Shown here piece by piece: positions 34,696 through 42,911 of a DNA stretch of 64,000 bases (positions within the stretch are counted from its first letter, which is position 1; the number at the start of each line of letters is the position of its first letter). The notes below the pieces were generated by a model. It was not told the DNA's origin. It saw only the letters and a program-made list of their open reading frames with translations, and searched no databases. A program made the position numbers and the translations under genes. Origin of the DNA: Streptomyces fagopyri (GTDB taxonomy: Bacteria > Actinomycetota > Actinomycetes > Streptomycetales > Streptomycetaceae); assembly GCF_009498275.1 (NCBI RefSeq), contig NZ_CP045643.1, positions 2,666,001 through 2,730,000 of the forward strand, given 5' to 3'.

Positions 34696-35982
34696 ATGAC
34701 GGATCAGGAAACGGGAGCGCCGGCGCACGCGAGCCGGCGTCTCACCACCAGGGAGACCGCCGACCTGCTCGGTGTGAAGCCCGAGACCGTGTACGCGTAC
34801 GTGAGCCGCGGCCAGCTCAGCAGCCGACGGGACCCCTCCGGCCGCGGCAGCACCTTCGACGCCGAGGAGGTGGAGGCGCTGGCGCGGCGCAACAGGCGTG
34901 ACTCCAGCGGGAGCCCGAGCGCGGGCGGCGAGCTGTCCGTCCGTACCCGCATCACGTTGATCGACGACGACCGGTACTACTACCGCGGCGTCGACGCGAC
35001 CGAACTGGCCGCACGCCACTCCTACGAAGAGATCGCCGAGTGGCTGTGGACCGGACAGCTGCGCCCCGGCATCACGTTCACCGCTCCGGCGGCGACCGTC
35101 GCCGCGGCCCGCCGGGCCGTCGACGTGCTGCCCGAACACAGCGGCCCGACGGACCTGCTGCGCGTCGCCGCGATCGCCGCCTCGGCCGCCGACCCGCTCC
35201 GCTTCGACCTGTCGGAGAGTGCCGTCCTCGGCACCGCCCGCACCCTCGTCCCCCTCCTCGTCGCCGCCCTCCCGCCGAAGCGGCACGACCACCGCGACGA
35301 CGGCCCTCTGGCCCACCGCCTGTGGCCCCGCCTCACCGGCCGCAGTCCTGACGAGGCGTCACTGCGGGTGCTGGACACGGCCCTCGGCCTCCTCGTCGAC
35401 CACGACCTGGCCGCCTCCACGCTCGCGGTCCGGGTCGCCGCGTCGGCCCGGGCGCATCCGTACGCCGCCGTGTCCGCGGGCCTAGGCGTCCTCGAAGGGC
35501 CCCTGCACGGCGCCGCCGGCGGCCTGGCCCACCGGATGCTCCTCGACGTACTGGACCAGGGCACCGCGGCACCGGTGGTCGCCGACGAGCTGCGCGCCGG
35601 GCGCCGCGTCCCCGGTCTCGGCCACCGGCTCTACCGCGGCGAGGATCCGCGCGCGCGTGCCCTGTTCACCCTCCTGGAGGAGGTACCCGGCGCGGCACCG
35701 GCCCTGGCGGCGGCACGGGACATCGTGACCACCACCGCCCGCCACGCCCCCCTGCACGCCAACGTCGACCTCGCGCTGGCGGTGCTCACGGTCTCCTCCG
35801 GCATGTCCTCCTCCGCCGCGGAGACGGTCTTCGCCGTCGCCCGGACGGCGGGGTGGATCGCCCACGCCCTGGAGGAGTACGGGGAACGGCCGCTGCGCAT
35901 GCGTCCGAGCGGCCAGTACGTGGGAGCGCGGCCACCACAGCCGCTCCCTGAGTGCGCCCCCACAAGCCCCTACGAGCGCTGA
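34696..35982 (+). CDS. Helix-turn-helix/citrate synthase fusion protein
   Basis: 428 residues. Residues ~14-65 form a MerR/excisionase-type helix-turn-helix (RLTTRETADLLGVKPETVYAY then FDAEEVEAL). The remainder is a citrate-synthase fold with DHDLAAST, EGPLHGAAGG, GLGHRLYRGEDPRA and PLHANVDLAL, so both histidines and the aspartate are recognisable, although the surrounding sequence is diverged. It may be an enzyme, or a regulator that senses an acyl-CoA or dicarboxylate through the synthase fold. Divergent from the plain citrate synthase, with a palindrome between them. Confidence 0.85.
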   Translation: MTDQETGAPAHASRRLTTRETADLLGVKPETVYAYVSRGQLSSRRDPSGRGSTFDAEEVEALARRNRRDSSGSPSAGGELSVRTRITLIDDDRYYYRGVDATELAARHSYEEIAEWLWTGQLRPGITFTAPAATVAAARRAVDVLPEHSGPTDLLRVAAIAASAADPLRFDLSESAVLGTARTLVPLLVAALPPKRHDHRDDGPLAHRLWPRLTGRSPDEASLRVLDTALGLLVDHDLAASTLAVRVAASARAHPYAAVSAGLGVLEGPLHGAAGGLAHRMLLDVLDQGTAAPVVADELRAGRRVPGLGHRLYRGEDPRARALFTLLEEVPGAAPALAAARDIVTTTARHAPLHANVDLALAVLTVSSGMSSSAAETVFAVARTAGWIAHALEEYGERPLRMRPSGQYVGARPPQPLPECAPTSPYER

Positions 35983-36058
35983 ATGCGCCTGAAGTGCGCC
36001 CCCGTCCGCAGGACCGGCGGTCACCCTGGGCCAAGGTCGGAAGTCGCCCTGATCGAAG

Positions 36059-36077
36059 TCAGGTTAGGCTCACCTCT
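36059..36077 (+). promoter_or_regulatory. Iron box (DmdR1/IdeR-type operator)
   Basis: TCAGGTTAGGCTCACCTCT matches 16 of 19 positions of the actinobacterial iron box, including the full AGGTTAGGCTCACCT core. It ends one base before the GTG of the ferredoxin-like gene and contains TAGGCT, a plausible -10, so the transcript may be leaderless. Confidence 0.85.
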
Positions 36078-37022
36078 GTGAGTAGGTGCACGACCGCGTC
36101 CCGCGACTTCGACGAGCCCCTCGCGGGGACCGCGGCCACCGCGAGGACCTGGCTGCTGCTCGAACAGCCGGGCCCCTGGGGTGCCAAGGCGCTCACGTCG
36201 AGCCACCTGGACCCCGCGCTCGGGCGTGCCCTGGAGACGGCCGCCGAGGGCACCGGCGTACGGATCGCGCTCATCCGCCGCCCCGGCCGGCACGCGGACA
36301 GCGGTACACCCGCCGAGCGCCAGGTGTACGCGGCCCACACCACTCCCGGAAACGCGTGGCTGCACAGCGCCACGACCCACACCCCCGAGCAGCTGCTCGA
36401 CCTGGACTTCACCGCGCTCGGCACGGGTGATCCGCACACCTTCGACACGGTGCTGCGCGGCCGCCCGCACCGGGGCGACCCGCTCGCGCTCGTGTGCACC
36501 AACGGCAAGCGCGACCGTTGCTGCGCCCTCCTCGGCCGGCCCCTCGCCGCCGAGCTCGCGACGTCGGGGGTGGAGGGCGCCTGGGAGGTCACCCATCTGG
36601 GTGGTCACCGTTTCTCGCCCACGCTGCTCGTCCTGCCGTACGGCTACGCGTACGGACGGGCGGCGGCCCACTCCGTCAAGGAGATACTCCAGGGCGTCCG
36701 GGAGGGGCGCATCGTCACCGACGGCTGCCGGGGCGGCTCCGCCTGGGAGCGGCCGGGACAGGCCGCCGAGCTGGCCGTGCGGACGGCCACCGGAGAGCAC
36801 GCCGCGGACGCCTTCCAGGTCCTGCGCACCCAGGGGACGGCACCGCGCTGGGAGGTGACCGTCGCCCACACCGACGGTCGCGTGTGGCGGGTCGTCGTCG
36901 CCCAGGGCGCCTCGCTGCCGCCTCGCCCGGAGAGCTGCGGCTCGGCGCTCGGTTCCCCCGCCCGCATGGACGTGGTGGCCGTGCGGGAGCTGCCCCGCAC
37001 GCCGGTCCCGATCGCCTGCTGA
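36078..37022 (+). CDS. Sucrase/ferredoxin-like thioredoxin-fold [2Fe-2S] protein
   Basis: 314 residues from a GTG directly after an iron box and without a normal ribosome site, which suggests leaderless translation. Matches the sucraseferredoxin-like family: LVCTNGKRDRCCALLGRPLA (C140, C148, C149) and THLGGHRFSPT (HLGGH 173-177), typical of thioredoxin-like ferredoxins that bind a [2Fe-2S] cluster. Two further Cys residues lie near the C-terminus (~C288 and the terminal Cys). With DmdR1-type control, a role in ferric-siderophore reduction or iron homeostasis is likely but is inference. Confidence 0.85.
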   Translation: MSRCTTASRDFDEPLAGTAATARTWLLLEQPGPWGAKALTSSHLDPALGRALETAAEGTGVRIALIRRPGRHADSGTPAERQVYAAHTTPGNAWLHSATTHTPEQLLDLDFTALGTGDPHTFDTVLRGRPHRGDPLALVCTNGKRDRCCALLGRPLAAELATSGVEGAWEVTHLGGHRFSPTLLVLPYGYAYGRAAAHSVKEILQGVREGRIVTDGCRGGSAWERPGQAAELAVRTATGEHAADAFQVLRTQGTAPRWEVTVAHTDGRVWRVVVAQGASLPPRPESCGSALGSPARMDVVAVRELPRTPVPIAC

Positions 37023-37215
37023 CCACGGCTCACCGGCGCCGGGCCACAGGTGCGGAATCTCTGCACCCACGGCTCCGCGCACCACTGCCCCCACACACAC
37101 AGGGCGCCCCTGGTGACGCCCCCCCTCGTCAGGCCCCCACAGCGGCCACCCGCACGACGCTCAGGAGATCCGCTCCCCACCCCCCTGGGGGCAGGAAGCA
37201 CCCTCCCGTACGGTC

Positions 37216-39000
37216 ATGGGCATGAGCCCCACTCCCCGTGCACGACGCCTCCGCCTCGGTCTGCCGCGGCGGGTGTTCTCGCAGGTGCTGCTGATGCAGG
37301 TGGCGATCGCCGCCGGGGTCGCCGTCCTCGCGACCGGCCTGTTCCTCGCCCCGCTGAGCGCGCAGTTCGACGACCAGGCCATGCGCCGCGCGCTCGCGAT
37401 CGCGCAGACCACGGCGGCCCAGCCGCGCATCGCCGAGGACCTGCAGACGTCGCTGCCGTCCGTGAACGGGCCCGTGCAGATCGCCGCCGAGCGGATCCGC
37501 CGCGCCAGCAGGGCCGAGTACGTGGTGGTGATGAACACGCACGGCGTGCGCTGGTCGCACAAGGACATCACCCAGATCGGTGGAGTCGTCTCCACGGACC
37601 CCAGCCGGGCCCTGGCCGGCAAGGACGTCATGCAGATCGACAGCGGCACGCTGGGGCGCTCGGCGCGCGGCAAGGTGCCCCTGCGCGACATCCACGGGCA
37701 CATTGTCGGCGCGGTCTCGGTCGGCATCGAGTACGACAGCGTGCGCGGCCGGCTGTTCCACGCCATCCCGGGCCTCTTCGCCTACGCCGGCGGCGCCCTG
37801 GCCGTCGGTGCCTTCGCCGCGTACCTGCTCTCCCGCCGGGTTCAGCGACAGACCCGTGACCTGGCCTTCTCCGACATCTCGGCGCTGCTCGCGGAACGCG
37901 AGGCGATGTTGCACAGCATCCGGGAGGGCGTCGTCGCCCTGGACCGGACCGGCCGGATACGCCTCCTCAACGACGAGGCCCAGCGGCTGCTGGGGCTCGA
38001 CGCGGCGGCCATCGGCCGGCCGCTCGACGACGTGCTCGGGCCGGGCCGTACGACCGACGTGCTGGCCGGACGGGTCACCGGCACGGATCTGCTGACCGTC
38101 CGCGGTCAGCGCGTCCTGGTCGCCAACCGGATGCCCACCGACGACAGCGGCGCCGTGGCCACCCTGCGCGACCGCACCGAACTGGAGCAGCTCGGCCGTG
38201 AACTCGACTCCACGCACGGGCTGATCGACGCTCTGCGGGCGCAGGACCACGAGCACGCCAACCGGATGCACACCCTTCTGGGACTGCTCGAACTGGAGAT
38301 GTACGACGACGCCGTGGAGTTCGTCGGCGAGGTGGTCGGCGACCACCGGATCACCGCGGAACAGGTCACCGAGAAGGTCCACGATCCGCTGCTCGCCGCC
38401 CTCTTGGTCGGCAAGGCCACCGTCGCGGCCGAGCGCGGAGTGGCCCTGTGGATCTCCGACGAGACCCTGCTCCCCGACTGTCTGGTGGACCCGCGCGGAC
38501 TGGTCACGGTCGTCGGGAATCTCGTCGACAACGCGCTCGACGCCGTGGCGGGCACACCGCACGCGCGCGTGGAGGTCGAACTCCGGGCCCAGGGGCGTAC
38601 CGCCGTGCTGCGCGTGCGGGACACCGGGCCGGGCATCCCGGCGGAACGGCGGGAGCTGATCTTCACCGATGGGTGGTCCACCAAGAAGCCGCCGGCGCAC
38701 GGCAAACGCGGGATCGGTCTCTCCCTGGTGAGCCGGTTCGCCGAGCGGCAGGGCGGCAGCGCGGAGGTGGCCGAGGCGAGCGGCGGGGGCGCGGAGTTCA
38801 CGGTCGTCCTGCCGGAGGCGCTCACGGAGACCGGACTGACGCCGGAACCCTGTCCCGAGAACGGCACCGGGGCCGGTTCCGGAAGCGGCCCCGGGAGCGG
38901 CCCCGAACCGGACTCCCGTACCGGAGCGGGACCATGGGCGGCGCCGATTCCCGTCCCGGAACCCACCGGCCCCTCGGCCGCCGAGGAGGGGTCACGATGA
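37216..39000 (+). CDS. CitA/DcuS-type sensor histidine kinase
   Basis: 594 residues. TM1 (~22-46) and TM2 (~192-213) enclose a periplasmic Cache/PAS sensor (QTTAAQPRIAEDL, RASRAEYVVVMNTHGVRWSH), the carboxylate-sensing layout of CitA and DcuS. A cytoplasmic PAS domain (~225-330) follows, then the short DHp motif RAQDHEHANRMHTLLGLLE and an ATPase domain with NLVDNALDAV, DTGPGIP and GKRGIGLSLV. A Gly/Ser/Pro-rich tail of ~60 residues is unusual. Ends in ATGA overlap with its response regulator. The ligand is probably an organic acid. The neighbouring ABC transporter is a candidate target. Confidence 0.9.
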   Translation: MGMSPTPRARRLRLGLPRRVFSQVLLMQVAIAAGVAVLATGLFLAPLSAQFDDQAMRRALAIAQTTAAQPRIAEDLQTSLPSVNGPVQIAAERIRRASRAEYVVVMNTHGVRWSHKDITQIGGVVSTDPSRALAGKDVMQIDSGTLGRSARGKVPLRDIHGHIVGAVSVGIEYDSVRGRLFHAIPGLFAYAGGALAVGAFAAYLLSRRVQRQTRDLAFSDISALLAEREAMLHSIREGVVALDRTGRIRLLNDEAQRLLGLDAAAIGRPLDDVLGPGRTTDVLAGRVTGTDLLTVRGQRVLVANRMPTDDSGAVATLRDRTELEQLGRELDSTHGLIDALRAQDHEHANRMHTLLGLLELEMYDDAVEFVGEVVGDHRITAEQVTEKVHDPLLAALLVGKATVAAERGVALWISDETLLPDCLVDPRGLVTVVGNLVDNALDAVAGTPHARVEVELRAQGRTAVLRVRDTGPGIPAERRELIFTDGWSTKKPPAHGKRGIGLSLVSRFAERQGGSAEVAEASGGGAEFTVVLPEALTETGLTPEPCPENGTGAGSGSGPGSGPEPDSRTGAGPWAAPIPVPEPTGPSAAEEGSR

Positions 39001-39677
39001 TCGAGGTGCTGGTCGTGGACGACGACACCCGGGTCGCACGGGTCAACGCCGCCTACGTCACGAAGGTGCCCGGCTTCCGGGTGGCGGGCGAGGCCCACAG
39101 CGCCGCCGGGGCGATGCGCCTGGTGGAGACACTGCCGCGCCTCGACCTGGTTCTCCTGGACCACCACCTGCCCGACGAGACGGGCCTCTCGGTCGTCCGG
39201 GAGCTACGGCGTCGCGGTCATCAGACCGACGTCATCATGGTGACCGCCGCCCGCGACATCTCGACCGTGCAGGCGGCCATGCGGCTGGGCGCGCTGCAGT
39301 ACCTGGTCAAGCCGTTCGGCTTCGCGGGCCTGCGCGCCAAGCTGGAGGCGTACGCGGATCTGCGCCGTACCCTCGACCGCGGGGGCGAGGCCGGACAGGC
39401 CCAGGTGGACCGGATCTTCGGGGTCCTGCCGACGACCGCCGGGCCCGCCCTGCCCACAGGGCACTCCCCCACGACGGCCGAGCTCGTACGCCGTGCCCTG
39501 GAGAACGCCGAGGAGCCGCTGTCGGCCCGGCGGATCGCCGAGGAGACCGGACTGAGCCGGCAGACCGCCCAGCGCTATCTCAAGCTCCTGGAGCGCACGG
39601 GACGGGCCCTGCTGACCCTCAGGTACGGCGACGCGGGCCGCCCGGAGCATCGCTACGTCCGGGCGACCCGCGTGTGA
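38997..39677 (+). CDS. CitB-type response regulator
   Basis: 226 residues. Receiver domain (1-118) with the DDD acidic cluster at 9-11, phospho-acceptor Asp in LVLLDHHLPD, and LVKPFGF. The C-terminal domain (~165-226) is a winged helix with SARRIAEETGLSRQTAQRYLKLLE, the CitB/DcuR recognition helix, ending in GRPEHRY. Overlaps the kinase stop by 4 nt. It converges on the ABC substrate-binding gene with only 5 bp between stops. A paralogue lies at 42912-43604. Confidence 0.9.
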   Translation: MIEVLVVDDDTRVARVNAAYVTKVPGFRVAGEAHSAAGAMRLVETLPRLDLVLLDHHLPDETGLSVVRELRRRGHQTDVIMVTAARDISTVQAAMRLGALQYLVKPFGFAGLRAKLEAYADLRRTLDRGGEAGQAQVDRIFGVLPTTAGPALPTGHSPTTAELVRRALENAEEPLSARRIAEETGLSRQTAQRYLKLLERTGRALLTLRYGDAGRPEHRYVRATRV

Positions 39678-39682
39678 GGGAC

Positions 39683-40744
39683 TCAGCCCGCCGCCTTCTT
39701 CACGAACTCCGTGGTGAAGGTCTTGCCGAGGTCCACCTTGGCGTTCTTGATGTTGGGGTTGAACGCCTTGAGCACCTTCTCGACGGTCTCGGGGCCACCC
39801 GCGGGCATCACCCCGTCCTTGGTGAACATCGGCAGCGTGCTCCCGATGGCGGTGGCGTAGAGCGCCTTGTCGCCCTGTGAGTAGTCGGCGGGCATCTTGG
39901 CGGCGATCTCGGACGCGCTGTGCGAGGCCATCCACCCGAGCGTCTTCACGAAGGCGTTGGCCAGCTTCTGGACCGTCTCCTTGTGGCCGTTCACCCAGTC
40001 CGTCTGCATGTAGAGGCTGGACGAGGGGTAAGGGCCGCCGAACGCCTCCATCGAACCCTTCGGCGTACGCATGTCGATGAGCACCTTGCCCAGGCCCTTC
40101 TGCAGGACCGTGGCGACCGTCGGGTCCGTCGTCATTCCGCCGTCGATCGCGCCCTTCTGGAGCGCGGAGATGAACGTCGGTCCGGCGCCGACGGCGACCG
40201 GCGAGAAGTCGCTGACCTTCACACCGTTCTTGACCGCCAGGTACTTGGTGAGGAAGTCGGTGGAGGAACCGAGCCCGGTGATGCCGAGCTTCTTGCCCTT
40301 GAAGTCCTTGGGCGACGTGATGTCGTCCGCGCGCTTGGCGGAGACCAGTTCCACCTCGCCGGGCGCGTGCGAGAACTGCACGACGGACTCCACGGACTTG
40401 CCCTTGGTCTGCAGATCGAGCGTGTGGTCGTAGAAGCCGACGGCCCCCTGCACCTGACCGGAGACGAGCGCGGTCTCCGCCTGCACACCGGCCGGCTCGC
40501 TGAGGAGCTCGACGTCCAGGCCCTGCTCGCTGAAGTAGCCGAGCCGCTGGGTGAGCATCGCCGGCATGTAGATGACCTTGTCCAGGCCGCCCACCATGAT
40601 CTTGACGTGCTCCCCCTTGCCGCCGCCCGCGTCGCTGCCGCTGTCGGCGGTGGAGGAGGCCGCGTCGTTGGCGCAGGCGGTGAGCGAGGAGAGGGCGAGC
40701 AGACCGGCGGCTGCCAGTGCGGAGTATCTGGCGGTCTTGCGCAT
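39683..40744 (-). CDS. ABC transporter substrate-binding lipoprotein (SsuA/NMT1 type)
   Basis: 353 residues. A lipoprotein signal peptide ends in LTAC with lipid-carrying Cys24, followed by an acidic/Ser-rich spacer. The NMT1/SsuA-like fold (~45-345) shows VKIMVGGLDKVIYMPAMLTQ, RLGYFSEQGLDVEL, GAVGFYDHTLD and GKKLGITGLGSSTD, typical of binding proteins for nitrate, sulfonates, taurine or thiamine precursors. The ligand is not determinable here. It follows the permease gene after a 325-bp gap filled with degenerate repeats, which is long for an operon. Confidence 0.9.
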   Translation of the reverse strand: MRKTARYSALAAAGLLALSSLTACANDAASSTADSGSDAGGGKGEHVKIMVGGLDKVIYMPAMLTQRLGYFSEQGLDVELLSEPAGVQAETALVSGQVQGAVGFYDHTLDLQTKGKSVESVVQFSHAPGEVELVSAKRADDITSPKDFKGKKLGITGLGSSTDFLTKYLAVKNGVKVSDFSPVAVGAGPTFISALQKGAIDGGMTTDPTVATVLQKGLGKVLIDMRTPKGSMEAFGGPYPSSSLYMQTDWVNGHKETVQKLANAFVKTLGWMASHSASEIAAKMPADYSQGDKALYATAIGSTLPMFTKDGVMPAGGPETVEKVLKAFNPNIKNAKVDLGKTFTTEFVKKAAG

Positions 40745-41069
40745 GATGGGTCACGTCCTTGTGAGATGGCGGTGCGGGCGGAAGGGGCGCCCTGAAGGGG
40801 CTTCGAACGAGGAACGGATGTGCCGGAAAGGGGCGTCGCGCTCGAAAGTGGCGCCCTGAAGCGGGGCATTGAGCTGGTGAGTGGCGTCCCGGAGAGGGGC
40901 GTTGACCCTGGTGACTGGCGTCCTGGAGAGAGGCGTTCGGTCAGGAACCGGCGTCCTGGAGTGGGCCATCGGCGGAACGCCCGGGCTGTCCGGAGGGTGC
41001 GTCGGGCGAAGGACTTGTCCCGGGTGGACGATCACGGCCGGGCGGTCCGGGGACGCGGGGCCCGGTCGG
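40745..41069. repeat. Degenerate ~33-bp tandem repeats between permease and binding-protein genes
   Basis: 325 bp without a convincing gene. From 40786 to about 40980, six imperfect units begin at 40786, 40820, 40850, 40883, 40917 and 40950 (periods 30-34 bp), each opening with a variant of GGCGTCCTGGAG and a following GGGGCG. On the minus strand one frame reads them as ~11-residue units ending in variants of APL, so a short repetitive peptide cannot be ruled out. Confidence 0.65.
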
Positions 41070-41945
41070 TCAGCTCTCGGAGTCCGACGGCTTCCAGCGG
41101 AAGATGCGGCGCTCGGCGAAGGTGAGCAGCCCCTCGGCCAGCAGCGCGACCACGGCGAGGATGACCATCGCGGCGTACACACCCGCCGCGTTGAAGGTGC
41201 CCTGCGACTGCGCGACGAGCAGACCGATGCCCTTGGTGGCGCCGATGTACTCCCCGACGATCGCGCCGATGAGGGCGAAGCCGAAGCTGACGTGGAGGCT
41301 CGTGAAGATCCATGAGGTGGCGGACGGAATGACGACCTGAAGCGTCACCCGGCGGTCGCTCGCGCCGAGGATCCGGGCGTTGGCGACCAGATTGCGGTCG
41401 ACCTCACGCGCGCCCTGGAACGCGTTGAAGAAGACCGGGAAGAACACCAGGACCACCGCGGAGGCGACCTTGGAGGCGGGGCCGAGCCCGAACCAGATCA
41501 CGAAGATCGGTGCCAGCACGATCCTCGGAATGGAGTTGAGCACCTTGATGTACGGACCGAGGACATCGGCGAGGAAGGTGATCCGTCCCAGCGCGATCCC
41601 GAAGACCACACCGGACACCACGCCGATGACCCAGCCGAGCAGGGCCTCGTGGAGCGTGAACCAGATCTGCTCGCCGAGTGAACCGAGCGCGGTCCCGTGG
41701 GCCGTCCAGGTGTAGATCTGGTCCCAGATCTTCGACGGCATGGAGAAGTTGAACGGGTCGATGATCTCGGCCCGCGCGAACACCTCCCACAGGCCGAGCA
41801 CGGCGACCAGCAGCACCGTACGGGCCGCGGCGACGATCATTCTGCGTCTGCGGGCGGCACGGGCCCGTGAGTGGGCGCGCCCCGGCTTGGCGGCTTCGCC
41901 GCCGGTCGGGGCCACGACGGCCTCGGGGATGACGTCAGGCGACAT
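41070..41945 (-). CDS. ABC transporter permease (SsuC/TauC type)
   Basis: 291 residues from the ATG at 41945, overlapping the ATPase stop by 11 nt. After a basic N-terminal tail (GRAHSRARAARRRR) come about six membrane segments. The BPD_transp_1 EAA loop is visible (REVDRNLVANARILGASDRRVTLQVVIPSA-type sequence), which docks onto the ATPase. Works with the ATPase and the binding lipoprotein as an importer of an anionic or organosulfur-type substrate. Confidence 0.91.
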   Translation of the reverse strand: MSPDVIPEAVVAPTGGEAAKPGRAHSRARAARRRRMIVAAARTVLLVAVLGLWEVFARAEIIDPFNFSMPSKIWDQIYTWTAHGTALGSLGEQIWFTLHEALLGWVIGVVSGVVFGIALGRITFLADVLGPYIKVLNSIPRIVLAPIFVIWFGLGPASKVASAVVLVFFPVFFNAFQGAREVDRNLVANARILGASDRRVTLQVVIPSATSWIFTSLHVSFGFALIGAIVGEYIGATKGIGLLVAQSQGTFNAAGVYAAMVILAVVALLAEGLLTFAERRIFRWKPSDSES

Positions 41946-42750
41946 CGGCCACACCCCTCTCGCGCGTGATGCGGACCTCTTCGCCGAGCGACTCCCAGAT
42001 CTCGCGGTAGATCTCGATGAACCGCGGCTCGAGGCGTACCGCTTCGACCTTGCGGGGCCTCGGCAGATCGATGTCGAAGATCTGCTTCACGGTGGCCGGG
42101 CCCGCCGTCATCACGACGACCTTGTCGGCGAGCGCGATGGACTCCTCCAGGTCGTGGGTGACGAAGACGACCGAGGCGCCCGTGCCCTCCCACAGCTCCA
42201 GCAGTTCGTCCGACATCAGGGCCCTGGTCTGCACGTCGAGCGCCGAGAAGGGCTCGTCCATCAGCAGGATCTCGGGGTCGTTGACGAAGGTCGCGGCGAG
42301 CGCGACACGCTTGCGCTGACCGCCGGAGAGTTGGTGCGGGTAGCGGTCCTCGAAGGCGGCGAGCCCGACCCTGGCCAGCCATTCACGGGCTCGCTCCTTC
42401 GCTTCCGCCTTGGGCACCCCCCGGAAGCGTGGACCCGCCATGACGTTCGACAGGACCGTGCGCCACGGGAAGGTGGCGTCCTGCTGGAAGACGAAACCGA
42501 CCTTGTCGCCGACACCCTCGACCGGCGTACCCGCCACCAGGACCTCGCCCTCGGTGGGCTCCTCCAGGCCGCTCACCAGGGTCAGCGTGGTCGACTTGCC
42601 GCAGCCCGTGGGGCCGACGACAGCCACGAACTCGCCACGGCCGATGGTCAGGTCCAGTTCCCTGACCGCCGTGTGCAGACCCCCTGACGGGGTCTTGAAG
42701 ATTTTGCTGGCGCCCCGCAGCTCGATGGCGGGGCTGGTGTCTGCGCTCAT
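41935..42750 (-). CDS. ABC transporter ATP-binding protein (SsuB/TauB type)
   Basis: 271 residues, start ATG at 42750 (MSADTSPAIEL). Walker A is GPTGCGKST, Q-loop FQQDATFPW, signature LSGGQRKRVALA, Walker B ILLMDEPFSALD and switch His in VTHDLEESI. The FPW after the Q-loop and the C-terminal IDLPRPRK are typical of the SsuB/TauB/NrtD group. First gene of the ATPase-permease-binding-protein operon. Divergent from a CitB-type regulator gene with direct repeats in the gap. Confidence 0.93.
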   Translation of the reverse strand: MSADTSPAIELRGASKIFKTPSGGLHTAVRELDLTIGRGEFVAVVGPTGCGKSTTLTLVSGLEEPTEGEVLVAGTPVEGVGDKVGFVFQQDATFPWRTVLSNVMAGPRFRGVPKAEAKERAREWLARVGLAAFEDRYPHQLSGGQRKRVALAATFVNDPEILLMDEPFSALDVQTRALMSDELLELWEGTGASVVFVTHDLEESIALADKVVVMTAGPATVKQIFDIDLPRPRKVEAVRLEPRFIEIYREIWESLGEEVRITRERGVADVA

Positions 42751-42791
42751 GGGACCGGACGGTAGATGTGGCGCGGGCCACAGCATCAGTC

Positions 42792-42842
42792 TTCTGGGCG
42801 CAAGGCGTTCTTCTGCTCGCAAGAGTCTGTTGTGCTCGTTTT
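42792..42842. promoter_or_regulatory. Three direct repeats, ~19-bp spacing, in the ABC operon / regulator divergent gap
   Basis: Repeats TTCTGGGCGCAAG (42792-42804), TTCTGCTCGCAAG (42811-42823) and TTGTGCTCGTTTT (42830-42842) start exactly 19 bp apart, and a fourth, weaker TTTTGCTCGCGCT overlaps the third. They lie 42-119 bp from the ATPase and regulator start codons, a placement expected for response-regulator binding. Confidence 0.6.
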
Positions 42843-42911
42843 GCTCGCGCTACAACAGCGGAGCCGAAACACGGGCTTAACGCTCGCCAGGCCTTGAGAG
42901 AAAGAGGCCCG

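Noticed and set aside
40786..40980. CRISPR array
   Set aside because: The units are degenerate along their whole length with no distinct spacers and no cas genes nearby.
40751..41182. 143-codon minus-strand frame over the 33-bp repeats
   Set aside because: It overlaps the end of the permease gene in another frame and its start lies inside that gene; kept only as a caveat to the repeat finding.
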